From Candidatus Liptonbacteria bacterium (GTDB lineage: Bacteria; Patescibacteriota; Minisyncoccia; UBA6257; 2-01-FULL-56-20), in assembly GCA_016204355.1 (NCBI GenBank), contig JACQKT010000010.1, positions 1 through 41,691 of the forward strand: a stretch of 41,691 nucleotides of DNA, read 5' to 3'. Under the pieces are notes generated by a model that saw nothing but the letters and a program-made list of their open reading frames with translations, was not told where the DNA came from and ran no database searches. Position numbers and translations under genes: made by a program. Numbering within the stretch: the stretch's first letter is position 1; each line of letters opens with the position of its first letter. This document shows positions 9,212 through 18,182 of the stretch, piece after piece.

Positions 9212-11005
9212 ATGGGTTCCGAAACGCGAAATTGTCAAAACTGCAAACAAAACTTCATCATCGAACCGGAAGATTTCGATTTCTACAAAAAAATAGATGT
9301 CCCGCCGCCGACATTTTGCCCGGAATGTCGTTTGCAGAGACGGCTTGTTTGGAGAAACGAAAGAGCGCTTTACAGGCGAAAATGCGACGCGCCCGGCCAT
9401 TCGGAAAAATTAATTTCTTACATCGCTCCGGAAAAACCGCAGTCGGTTTATGACCAGCGTTATTGGTGGTCCGATGATTGGGATCCATCGTCTTACGGCA
9501 AAGAATATGATTTCTCAAAACCATTCTTTGTCCAATTCAAAGAATTACTTGACGTCGTGCCGCGTTCCAGTCTGTCAACCAACTACAGCACCATTATTAA
9601 CAGTGAGTATTCGAATTGGGGAGGCGATTTAAAGAATTGTTATTTGGTGACAGATGCCGATTATGTTGAAGATTCCGGCTATTCGTCGACTATTTTCAAG
9701 TCCAAGGATTGTTACGAATGCAATGCGGTTTCCGAATCGGAACTCTGTTACGAAAGTTTTAATCTTTTGAAATGTTATCGGACAGTCGGCTCAATTAATT
9801 GCCAGGGATGTTCCGATGTCTGGTTCTCAAAAAATTGCAACGGATGTGCAAACTGCTTCGGATGCGTAAATCTTCGGAATAAATCTTATTGTATTTTCAA
9901 CGAACAGTACTCCAAAGAAGAATATTTCAAAAAAATCAGCGAGTTTCATGGAGAACGCAAAGGGGCATACGAATTGCTTAAAAAACGGGCTCAGGAATTT
10001 TGGGCAAGTTTACCGGAACGCCACAGCCGGGGGTACGGCAATGTTAACGTAAGCGGCGATTACATCTATCATTCAAAAAACACAAAGTACGGATTTCTTG
10101 CTTCCGATGTGGAAGACAGTAAATACGTTTCACTTATACATTCGCTGAATACCAAGGATTGTTTCGATTACACGGACTGGGGAGAAAATGCCCGTCTTTT
10201 GTACGAGTGCATAGCTTGCGGATTGGGTGCTTCTAATTTGAAGTTTTGCAATCTCGTTGTTCTTCAATCAAAAGATTCGGCATACAGTTATTTTTCTTAC
10301 AACTGTTCCGACATTTTCGGCTGCGTGAATATGAGAAAAAAGCAATATTGCATTTTAAATAAACAATACGCAAAAGAGGAATATGAAAATCTGCTTCCGA
10401 AAATAAAAAAGCATATGGACGAAATGCCCTATATGGACAAAAAGGGCAGGGTATACAAATACGGCGAATTTTTCCCGCAGGATATCTCACCGTTTACTTA
10501 CAACGAATCAGTTGCGCAGGAATTTTTTCCTCTTACCAGAGAAGAAGCAGAACAGAAAGGGTATTCTTGGCGTGAGCCGGATGAAAAAAGTTATGTCGCA
10601 ACAAAAAAGGTAACGGAAATTCCTGAGATCATTGATGGCATTGATGATTCGATTACAAAAGAGGTTATTGAGTGCGAACATGAAGGGAAGTGCAACCAGT
10701 CCTGCGCTACGGCGTTCCGAATTATCCCGGCCGAGATTCAATTCTACCGCAAGATGAAATTGCCGCTTCCACATTTGTGCCCGAATTGCAGACATTACGA
10801 AAGATTAAAACATCGTAATCCGTTAAGGCTCTGGAAGCGATTTTGTACGTGTAAAGGCAAAGAAAGTGTGAACGGTATCTATAAAAACACAACTTCGCAT
10901 TCTCACGGCGATAATCAGTGCCCTAATGAATTTGAAACGTCTTTTTCGCCGGAGCGCCCAGAAATCGTTTATTGTGAACGGTGCTACAATTCAGAAATTA
11001 TATGA
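9212..11005 (+). CDS. Cysteine-rich zinc-ribbon family protein, paralog 3 (unknown function)
   Basis: CQNCKQNFIIEPEDFDFYKKIDVPPPTFCPEC; CxxC-rich middle; C-terminal CPNCRHYERLKHRNPLRLWKRFC and YCERCYNSEII. Confidence 0.92.
   Translation: MGSETRNCQNCKQNFIIEPEDFDFYKKIDVPPPTFCPECRLQRRLVWRNERALYRRKCDAPGHSEKLISYIAPEKPQSVYDQRYWWSDDWDPSSYGKEYDFSKPFFVQFKELLDVVPRSSLSTNYSTIINSEYSNWGGDLKNCYLVTDADYVEDSGYSSTIFKSKDCYECNAVSESELCYESFNLLKCYRTVGSINCQGCSDVWFSKNCNGCANCFGCVNLRNKSYCIFNEQYSKEEYFKKISEFHGERKGAYELLKKRAQEFWASLPERHSRGYGNVNVSGDYIYHSKNTKYGFLASDVEDSKYVSLIHSLNTKDCFDYTDWGENARLLYECIACGLGASNLKFCNLVVLQSKDSAYSYFSYNCSDIFGCVNMRKKQYCILNKQYAKEEYENLLPKIKKHMDEMPYMDKKGRVYKYGEFFPQDISPFTYNESVAQEFFPLTREEAEQKGYSWREPDEKSYVATKKVTEIPEIIDGIDDSITKEVIECEHEGKCNQSCATAFRIIPAEIQFYRKMKLPLPHLCPNCRHYERLKHRNPLRLWKRFCTCKGKESVNGIYKNTTSHSHGDNQCPNEFETSFSPERPEIVYCERCYNSEII
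10364..10470 (+). repeat. 107-bp direct repeat, copy 1 (identical to 21064-21170)
   Basis: caatacgcaaaagaggaatatgaaaatctgcttccg...ggtatacaaatacggcgaatt is identical at both positions; flanks diverge immediately. Confidence 0.93.
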
Positions 11006-12777
11006 ACAACGAAGCAAAAATCTGCCAGAACTGCAAAAATCAGTTCACAGTCGAACTGGAAGATTTCGATTTCTACAAAAAAATAGACGTTCCGCCGCCG
11101 ACGTTTTGTTTCCATTGCCGGCTTCAGCGCCGCATGGCGTGGCGGAACGAGAGCGGTCTTTATAAAAGGGAATGCGACTTATGCAAAAAAACTGTCTTTT
11201 CAATGTATCCGGCAAAAGCCCCGTTCCCCGTGTATTGCCACGACTGCTGGTTCTCCGATAACTGGGACCCGATGCGATACGGGCGCGATTACGATTTCTC
11301 GAAAAATTTTTTTGCGCAGTTCGATGAATTGCAGCAGGTAGTCCCGCGCATCGCCCTTCAGGTCGAAAATATGGCGAATTCCGACTATTCCAATCAGGCA
11401 TTGGAATGCAAAAATTGCTATTTGGTCATTTCCGCGCTCGGCAACGAGGACAGCATGTTTTCTTACCGGCTGCTTTATTCAAGAAATGTCCTTGATTCTT
11501 TCGCGATTACGAAATGCGAGATCGTCTATCAGGGATTAATGGGGCGCGAGTCGTCGAATATATTTTTTTCTCGGGGATTCGCGGATTCCCACGAGCTTTA
11601 TTTTTGCGAAGAGCCGAGAGGGTCTCAATATTGTTTCATGTCCGCGAATCTTAGGCGCGGATCGTACGTTTTCAGGGGAGAACGGCTGACCAAGGAGGAA
11701 TATAAAAAAAGGTTTAAAGATGTCGATTTCGGTTCTCATGAGGCGACGGGAAAGTTAAAGGAGGAATTCGCCGCGATGGCTGAAAAAGCGATTCATCCCC
11801 ACGGAACATTCAAAAATGTCGTTAATACTACGGGTAATGCGATAGTGAATGCGAAAAACTGCCGCTATTGTTTTCACGGATCAAATATAGAAAACTGCCA
11901 TTACTGTTTTTTGGTTGACGACGCGAAAGACTGCATGGATATGAATAACGGAGGGCATGGTATGGAGCTCGTTTACGAAATGAACACGGTAGGAGCCGCT
12001 GCTTTCAATTCGAAATTTTGCAGCGATGCATGGCCTGACGTAATCAATCTTACCTATTGCGATTCATGCCGCTCAAGAGCAAGAAATCTGTTCGGCTGTA
12101 TATCTTTGCGCGCGAAAGAATATTGCATTTTGAACAAACAGTATACGAAAGAAGAATACGAAGCATTAATCCCGAAAATAATCGAACAAATGAATTCAAT
12201 GCCATATGTCGATAAAAAAGGAAGGATTTATAAATACGGAGAATTTTTCCCTGCGGAATTGAGCCCGTTCCCATACAACGACAGCATGGCACAGGATTTT
12301 TTCAAATTAACCGCCGACGAAGTGCGGACCCAGGGATTTCGCTGGGTCGAAACTCCGAAAAGTGTGAATGCAACAATAATGCCGGAAGCGCTGCCGGATA
12401 ACATCAAGGATATCGAGAACAGGATAACAAAAGAAATAGTGGGATGCGCGCATGCCGGAAAATGCAATGATCGCTGCACAGTCGGCTTCAGAGTCACGCC
12501 GAGAGAGATGGTTTTTTATAAAAAATATAATCTTCCTTTGCCCCGGCTTTGCCCGAATTGCCGCCACTTCGAACGTCTCGGACGAATAAATCCTCTGAAT
12601 TTATGGCGCAGAAAATGTCAGTGTGCCGGAAAAACATCCGAAAGCGGAGATTACGGCAATTTGGCAATGCATTTCCATAATGAGGAACATTGTCCAAACG
12701 AATTCGAAACATCATACGCTCCCGGCAGGTCGGAGATAGTTTATTGTGAAAGTTGCTACAATTCAGAAGTAGCATGA
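11002..12777 (+). CDS. Cysteine-rich zinc-ribbon family protein, paralog 4 (unknown function)
   Basis: Start trimmed from 10981 to MNNEAKICQNCKNQF; ATGA overlap with the stop of paralog 3 (11002-11005). Confidence 0.9.
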   Translation: MNNEAKICQNCKNQFTVELEDFDFYKKIDVPPPTFCFHCRLQRRMAWRNESGLYKRECDLCKKTVFSMYPAKAPFPVYCHDCWFSDNWDPMRYGRDYDFSKNFFAQFDELQQVVPRIALQVENMANSDYSNQALECKNCYLVISALGNEDSMFSYRLLYSRNVLDSFAITKCEIVYQGLMGRESSNIFFSRGFADSHELYFCEEPRGSQYCFMSANLRRGSYVFRGERLTKEEYKKRFKDVDFGSHEATGKLKEEFAAMAEKAIHPHGTFKNVVNTTGNAIVNAKNCRYCFHGSNIENCHYCFLVDDAKDCMDMNNGGHGMELVYEMNTVGAAAFNSKFCSDAWPDVINLTYCDSCRSRARNLFGCISLRAKEYCILNKQYTKEEYEALIPKIIEQMNSMPYVDKKGRIYKYGEFFPAELSPFPYNDSMAQDFFKLTADEVRTQGFRWVETPKSVNATIMPEALPDNIKDIENRITKEIVGCAHAGKCNDRCTVGFRVTPREMVFYKKYNLPLPRLCPNCRHFERLGRINPLNLWRRKCQCAGKTSESGDYGNLAMHFHNEEHCPNEFETSYAPGRSEIVYCESCYNSEVA

Positions 12778-12828
12778 AGAGCAACTTTCATCTCATCGAG
12801 CATGAATGCTCCTCAGAGCCTGAACGGG

Positions 12829-12845
12829 CCGAGCTTGTCGAAGGG
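12829..12845. repeat. Dispersed short palindromic element (CCGAGCTTGTCGAAGGG)
   Basis: Matches the CCTGAGCTTGTCGAAGG-type element; adjacent to the paralog remnant at 12847. Confidence 0.6.
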
Positions 12846-12846
12846 C

Positions 12847-12876
12847 GAGGCCTGTTACAATAGCGAAGTTGCATAA
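12847..12876 (+). pseudogene. C-terminal remnant of a further Cys-rich family copy (EACYNSEVA*)
   Basis: gag gcc tgt tac aat agc gaa gtt gca taa = E A C Y N S E V A stop, nearly identical to the C-termini of the paralogs (YCEACYNAEVA*, YCESCYNSEVA*). Confidence 0.7.
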
Positions 12877-12969
12877 ATGGGAACAGGCCGAAGTCTCGCC
12901 GTAGCAAACTTGTCTGCTGTAGTTTCAGAGAGGTGGAGGGCGAAGGCGGACGAACAACGTTAAGTAGTG

Positions 12970-12975
12970 TAAAAT
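12970..12975 (+). promoter_or_regulatory. Candidate -10 box TAAAAT 7 nt upstream of ATG 12983
   Basis: agtgTAAAATatacataATGgct. Confidence 0.4.
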
Positions 12976-12982
12976 ATACATA

Positions 12983-15355
12983 ATGGCTTTGTATCTTTTA
13001 CTTGCCCTGCTTGCCGTAGCGGCAGGAATAGGAATTTACTTTATAACGAAGTTTTTGGCGAAAAGGCGGTTGCGCGACTCCCTGCAGATGGTTCTTTTGT
13101 CGGTGCGGATACATAAGGACATCGCCGCGGAAACACAGGCCGATGATTTCAAAAAAGAAATCAATCTTACAGAACAGCTCTTAACAAACCTCGCTTCATT
13201 CAGACGCCCATTCGTTCTCGAGCTTGCGGTCCCGCACGTCGGCGAAGAAATCCAGTTCTATCTTTCCGTTCCGCGCCAGCTAAAGGAAGTTGCCGCGAAA
13301 CAAATTCAGGGATTGTGGACAAGCGCTTCTGTAGACGAAGCCGGCGACGATTACAATATTTTCAATCCGCACGGCGCGACTGCGGCCGCTTATCTCAAAC
13401 AGCAGGAAAATTACGCTTTGCCTATCAGAACATACCTCGAAATCGGCAACGATTTTTTTTCGGCGATAGTCGGCGGCTTGTCGAAGATGAACGAGATAGG
13501 AGAGGGGGCAGCGATACAAATCATCGCTTCGCCGGCGGCAAAAGATGTTAAAAAAGGCATCGAATCGAAAATCAGGAGTTTGAAGCGCGGCGAACCTGCC
13601 AAAAAAGTCCTTGGCAGCGGTTTCGGCGCGGAAGTAAAAGAAATCCAAGAAGCATTCAAAACAAAAAGTAAAGAAGAAAAGGAAAAAGAAAAAGAGGAAA
13701 AAGTGATTGACGAGGAAGCCGTGAAAGCGCTGACCGCAAAAATTTCAAAACCACTTTTTAACGTAAACGTCCGGATTCTCACCTCTGCGCCGAGTCCGTT
13801 CCAGGCGAACGATATCCTCGAGGGCATCGCCGCCGGATTCAGTCAGTTCGGAAGTTCCATGCGGAACGACTTCAGAATCGTGAAAGCAAAAAATTCTTCC
13901 GGCCTCGCATACGAATTCAGTTTCCGGACTTTCAACGGCAGCCAGTCCATGGTTTTGAACAGCGAAGAAATAGCGAGCTTTTATCATTTTCCGATTTCAT
14001 CCACCGAAACGCCGCGCGTGAAATGGCTGAAATCGAGGGAAGCCCCGCCGCCATCGAACCTGCCGGAAAAAGGAGTTCTTGTGGGCAGAAGTGTTTTTCG
14101 CGGACAGCAAAAAGACATTTACATAACAGACGACGACCGCCGCCGGCACGTTTACGTTGTCGGGCAGACGGGCACGGGGAAATCCACCTTGCTCGGCAAC
14201 ATGATTATCGATGACATCAGGAAAGGAAAAGGAGTTGCCATAATAGACCCTCACGGCGACCTTGCCGAAAATGCCTTGAGCTACATCCCGCCGCAAAGAA
14301 TGAATGACGTTATTTATTTCGACCCCGGCGACATACAGCGCCCGCTCGGCTTGAATATGCTCGAGTACAATTTCAATCGCCCAGAAGAAAAAACGTTCAT
14401 AGTCAATGAAATGCAGGGGATATTCAACAAACTTTTTCCGCCGGAAACGATGGGGCCGATGTTCGAGCAATATATGCGAAACGCCCTTCTTTTGCTGATG
14501 GAAGATATGCCGAATGAACCCGCGACGCTCATTGAAATGCCGAGGATTTTCACCGACGGTGAATACAGAAGACGCAAGCTCGAGCGTGCCCGCAATCCGG
14601 TCGTCATCGATTTTTGGGAAAAAGAAGCCGCAAAGGCAGGCGGGGAAGCTTCTCTTGCCAACATGACGCCTTATATAACTTCCAAATTCAATAATTTCTT
14701 TTCGAATGATTACATGCGCCCGATAATCGGCCAGCCGAAATCCGCTTTCAATTTCAGGCAGGTCATGGACGAAGGAAAAATTCTTCTGATAAATCTTTCC
14801 AAAGGCAGGATTGGCGACATAAACGCCGGGCTTCTCGGAATGATTTTCGCCGGCAAGCTTTTGATGGCCGCTTTGTCGCGAGTCGATATTCCCGAAATCG
14901 AAAAGCGGCGCGATTTCAATTTATACATCGACGAGTTCCAGAATTTCACCACCGATTCCATCTCGACGATACTCTCGGAAGCGCGTAAATACCGGCTCAA
15001 TCTGACAATGGCGCATCAGTTCATTGCGCAGCTGACAGAAAAAATCCGCGATTCGGTTTTCGGCAACGTCGGCTCGCAAATCGTTTTCCGCGTCGGCGTT
15101 CAGGACGCCGAGTTTCTCGAAAATCAATTCCAGCCGGTTTTCGACAAAAACGACCTTATAAATATCGATAACTTCAACGCTTATGCAAAAATACTAATCA
15201 ATGGCGAGACTGCGAAGCCGTTCAATCTCCAGACGCTTCCGCCGGAACGCGGAAACCGTGAGCTTATCGAACAGCTGAAGGAGAAATCCCGTCAGGAATA
15301 CGGCGCCGACCGGCAGGAAACAGAGGATTCGATCTACGAGAGGCTTAGGACCTGA
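12983..15355 (+). CDS. HerA/VirD4/TraD-like DNA-translocase family ATPase with N-terminal TM segment
   Basis: Walker A VGQTGTGKSTLLGNMI; Walker B-like GVAIIDPHGDLAE; NLYIDEFQNFTTDSI; ARKYRLNLTMAHQFIAQL. Confidence 0.85.
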   Translation: MALYLLLALLAVAAGIGIYFITKFLAKRRLRDSLQMVLLSVRIHKDIAAETQADDFKKEINLTEQLLTNLASFRRPFVLELAVPHVGEEIQFYLSVPRQLKEVAAKQIQGLWTSASVDEAGDDYNIFNPHGATAAAYLKQQENYALPIRTYLEIGNDFFSAIVGGLSKMNEIGEGAAIQIIASPAAKDVKKGIESKIRSLKRGEPAKKVLGSGFGAEVKEIQEAFKTKSKEEKEKEKEEKVIDEEAVKALTAKISKPLFNVNVRILTSAPSPFQANDILEGIAAGFSQFGSSMRNDFRIVKAKNSSGLAYEFSFRTFNGSQSMVLNSEEIASFYHFPISSTETPRVKWLKSREAPPPSNLPEKGVLVGRSVFRGQQKDIYITDDDRRRHVYVVGQTGTGKSTLLGNMIIDDIRKGKGVAIIDPHGDLAENALSYIPPQRMNDVIYFDPGDIQRPLGLNMLEYNFNRPEEKTFIVNEMQGIFNKLFPPETMGPMFEQYMRNALLLLMEDMPNEPATLIEMPRIFTDGEYRRRKLERARNPVVIDFWEKEAAKAGGEASLANMTPYITSKFNNFFSNDYMRPIIGQPKSAFNFRQVMDEGKILLINLSKGRIGDINAGLLGMIFAGKLLMAALSRVDIPEIEKRRDFNLYIDEFQNFTTDSISTILSEARKYRLNLTMAHQFIAQLTEKIRDSVFGNVGSQIVFRVGVQDAEFLENQFQPVFDKNDLINIDNFNAYAKILINGETAKPFNLQTLPPERGNRELIEQLKEKSRQEYGADRQETEDSIYERLRT

Positions 15356-15361
15356 AGAAAG

Positions 15362-17032
15362 ATGCAAAAAAATTTTGATGAACTCAGAAAAAAAATATCC
15401 GGCGAAATTTCCGTTCAGGAAGCGGATATTACCAAGTATAGTTACGATTACTCAATTTTCAGCGTGAAACCTCAAGCAGTTGTTTTTCCGAAAGACACAG
15501 GGGACGTAGAACAGTTAGTCAATTGGGCCGTTAAAGAAAACAAAAGAAAAAACAATATTTCTCTGACAGCGCGGGCGGCGGGGACTGATATGTCCGGAGG
15601 CGTGCTTAATGACGGCATAATAGTTTCTTTTACGCCGCGTCCGCAAGGGAATTCGCCGCAAACGCAATATCTGAATCGGATAAAAGAAATAGGGAATGAT
15701 TACGCCATCGTAGAGCCGGGTGTCTATTTCCGTGATCTGGAAAAGAAACTCGATGAACGCGGACTCATGTTCCCGCCGTTCCCCGCATCCAAAGACCTTT
15801 GCGCCATCGGCGGGATGATCGCAAACAACGCCGGCGGAGAAAAATCTCTCATTTACGGAAAAGTCGATAAATATGTGAAGTCGCTGAAGATGGCGTGGAG
15901 CGACGGCGAGATCCATGAAATAAGACCTCTTTCGGCGGCGGAGCTGAAGAAAAAAATAAAGGGCAGTGATTTCGAAAGCGGCGTTTACAGAAAAATGTAC
16001 AATCTTGTCGAAAAAAATTACGACGCGATAAAGAAAGCGAAGCCAGATGTTTCAAAAAATTCCGCCGGATACGCCCTTTGGGATGTCTGGGACCGAAAAA
16101 CATTCGATTTGACGAAACTTATCTGCGGTTCGCAGGGCACCCTTGGTTTGGTGACTGAAGCGAAACTGCGGCTGGTAAAAAAGAAAAAGTTTTCCGGCCT
16201 TGTTGTAGTTTTTGCAAAAACCCTGGAACCGGTCCCGGAGATAGTCGAGGCCATTTTGCAGTTCGAGCCGGAAAGCATCGAGTCTTATGACGACAGAACG
16301 CTCGGCATAGCAATGAAAGGGCTTCCATCAATAATCAAGCTGATGAAAGGGAGCGCGCTCACACTCGCGCTTAAATTCGTGCCCGAATTTCTGATGCTTC
16401 TCAAGGGCGGGTTGCCGAAAATGATAATGCTGGTAGAACTCAGTTCCGACGACGAGAAAGAACTTGCCCGTAAAATCGAATTCGTTCGTCGCGCCGCGAT
16501 GAAATTCCCCGTTCAGGTAAGGGCGGTAAAGGATAAAACGGAAGAAGAAAAATATTGGACGATAAGGCGGAAAAGTTTCGCACTCCTGCACGATTACAAG
16601 CCGGGATTCAGGGCGGAACCGTTTGTCGACGACATTATAGTCAAACCCGAATATATGCCGGAAGTTTTGCCGAAGATAAACGAAATTTTGAAAGAACATG
16701 AGGATAAAATGATTTATACCATCGCGGGACACCCGGGCAACGGAAACTTTCACATCATACCTCTCGTTAACCTAAAAGACCCTGCATCCCGCAAAATCAT
16801 CGAAGATTCTATGGACAAGATTTACAAGCTAGTCCTTCAATACAAGGGTTCGATAACAGCCGAACACAGTGACGGGCTTATCCGGAGCCCTTATCTTAAA
16901 ATGATGTACGGCGAAAAAATTTACGGACTTTTTGAGGAAACCAAGAAAATATTCGATCCTTTGGGGATTTTCAATCCGAGGAAAAAAGTCGGGGCGGACA
17001 AGGCTTATTCATTCTCCTTCATAAAAAAATGA
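15362..17032 (+). CDS. FAD-binding oxidoreductase (GlcD / D-lactate dehydrogenase-like)
   Basis: PCMH FAD-binding signature (TARAAGTDMSGGVLNDGIIVSF; CAIGGMIANNAGGEKSLIYGK); C-terminal GHPGNGNFHIIP and AEHSDGLIRSPYL. Confidence 0.88.
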   Translation: MQKNFDELRKKISGEISVQEADITKYSYDYSIFSVKPQAVVFPKDTGDVEQLVNWAVKENKRKNNISLTARAAGTDMSGGVLNDGIIVSFTPRPQGNSPQTQYLNRIKEIGNDYAIVEPGVYFRDLEKKLDERGLMFPPFPASKDLCAIGGMIANNAGGEKSLIYGKVDKYVKSLKMAWSDGEIHEIRPLSAAELKKKIKGSDFESGVYRKMYNLVEKNYDAIKKAKPDVSKNSAGYALWDVWDRKTFDLTKLICGSQGTLGLVTEAKLRLVKKKKFSGLVVVFAKTLEPVPEIVEAILQFEPESIESYDDRTLGIAMKGLPSIIKLMKGSALTLALKFVPEFLMLLKGGLPKMIMLVELSSDDEKELARKIEFVRRAAMKFPVQVRAVKDKTEEEKYWTIRRKSFALLHDYKPGFRAEPFVDDIIVKPEYMPEVLPKINEILKEHEDKMIYTIAGHPGNGNFHIIPLVNLKDPASRKIIEDSMDKIYKLVLQYKGSITAEHSDGLIRSPYLKMMYGEKIYGLFEETKKIFDPLGIFNPRKKVGADKAYSFSFIKK

Positions 17033-17087
17033 TTGAGGATGATGAGGATAATTTAAGAGAAATGATCAAAGTCAAAAAAATACCAGA

Positions 17088-18182
17088 ATGATACGCTATT
17101 TAAGCAAAGCATCGCCGAAAAACTTAAAGGGAACAGCTGTTTTGCGGCTCGATTTCAACACTAAGGACGAATGGCGCATGAGGGCGGCATTGCCGACAAT
17201 ACGCCTTTTGCTGAAACATTCCTCGAAAATAGTCATATTGAGTCACAAAGGCAGGCCGAAAGGCGCCGAAAAAAAATTCAGCCTGAAAAGGGATGCTGCA
17301 AAACTCGGGAGGATGCTCGGCAAAAAAATAATATTCCTTGCCGGTCCCGATTTTTCGAAAGTAGAAAAAGCGATAGCTGAAACCAGAGCGGGCTCGGTTT
17401 TGGTCATTGAAAATCTCCGTTTTGTAAAGGGAGAAAAGGAAAACGACAAAAAATTCGCCAAGAAACTCGCTTCGCTCGGGGATTTTTACGTCAACGACGC
17501 CTTCGCAGTTTCTCACAGGAAAAACGCTTCAGTCGCAGCCATAACCGGTTTTTTGCCGAGTTTTGCCGGCCTGGAACTTGAAAGAGAAGTTAAATTGCTA
17601 TCACGCGTGATAGCAAAGCCCAAAAAGCCATTGGTGATAGTTTTGGGCGGCGCTAAAGCCCACGATAAACTCGGAGTACTGAAGCGTTTCAGGAAAAAGG
17701 CGAGTTGGTTTCTTTTGGGGGGAGCGGCGGCGAACACGCTGCTTTTATTGAGAGGAGTCGATGTCAAAGATTCGCTTGTCGACAAAGAAAAAAAGGATAT
17801 CAGTAATCTCCGCCGGGTTGCCGGTTATCGGAATGTTGTTTTGCCCGTTGACGTAAAATTCGGCAACGGCAAGATTTTGGATATAGGTGGGATGACCTCA
17901 TTCGTCTTTTCCGGAAAGTTGAGTAAAGCGGGGACTGTGATATGGAGTGGCCCGATGGGGGTTTTTGAAAAAAAGGAGTTTTCTTTCGGAACGCTCGCTG
18001 TGGCAAAAGCGATAGTCGGAAATAAAAAAGTTTTTTCAGTCGCCGGTGGTGGGGAAACAGTAATGTTTTTGAAAAAATACAAACTCGACAAAAAATTCAG
18101 TTTTATATCAACCGGCGGGGGAGCCATGCTCGATTTTCTGGCGGACGAAAAACTTCCGGGGATCGAAGCGCTGAAAAAATGA
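17088..18182 (+). CDS. pgk: Phosphoglycerate kinase
   Basis: LRLDFN...RMRAALPTIRLLL; ILSHKGRPKG; VIENLRF; FYVNDAFAVSHRKNAS; GGAKAHDKLGVL; WSGPMGVFE; GGGETV; STGGGAMLDFL. Confidence 0.95.
   Translation: MIRYLSKASPKNLKGTAVLRLDFNTKDEWRMRAALPTIRLLLKHSSKIVILSHKGRPKGAEKKFSLKRDAAKLGRMLGKKIIFLAGPDFSKVEKAIAETRAGSVLVIENLRFVKGEKENDKKFAKKLASLGDFYVNDAFAVSHRKNASVAAITGFLPSFAGLELEREVKLLSRVIAKPKKPLVIVLGGAKAHDKLGVLKRFRKKASWFLLGGAAANTLLLLRGVDVKDSLVDKEKKDISNLRRVAGYRNVVLPVDVKFGNGKILDIGGMTSFVFSGKLSKAGTVIWSGPMGVFEKKEFSFGTLAVAKAIVGNKKVFSVAGGGETVMFLKKYKLDKKFSFISTGGGAMLDFLADEKLPGIEALKK
17595..17616. repeat. 22-bp perfect palindrome within pgk
   Basis: TTGCTATCACGCGTGATAGCAA equals its reverse complement. Confidence 0.8.

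Noticed and set aside
12983-15355. Complete type IV secretion/conjugation locus
   Set aside because: Only one HerA/VirD4-like ATPase gene is present, with no relaxase, VirB or other transfer genes in the window; neighbours are metabolic genes.
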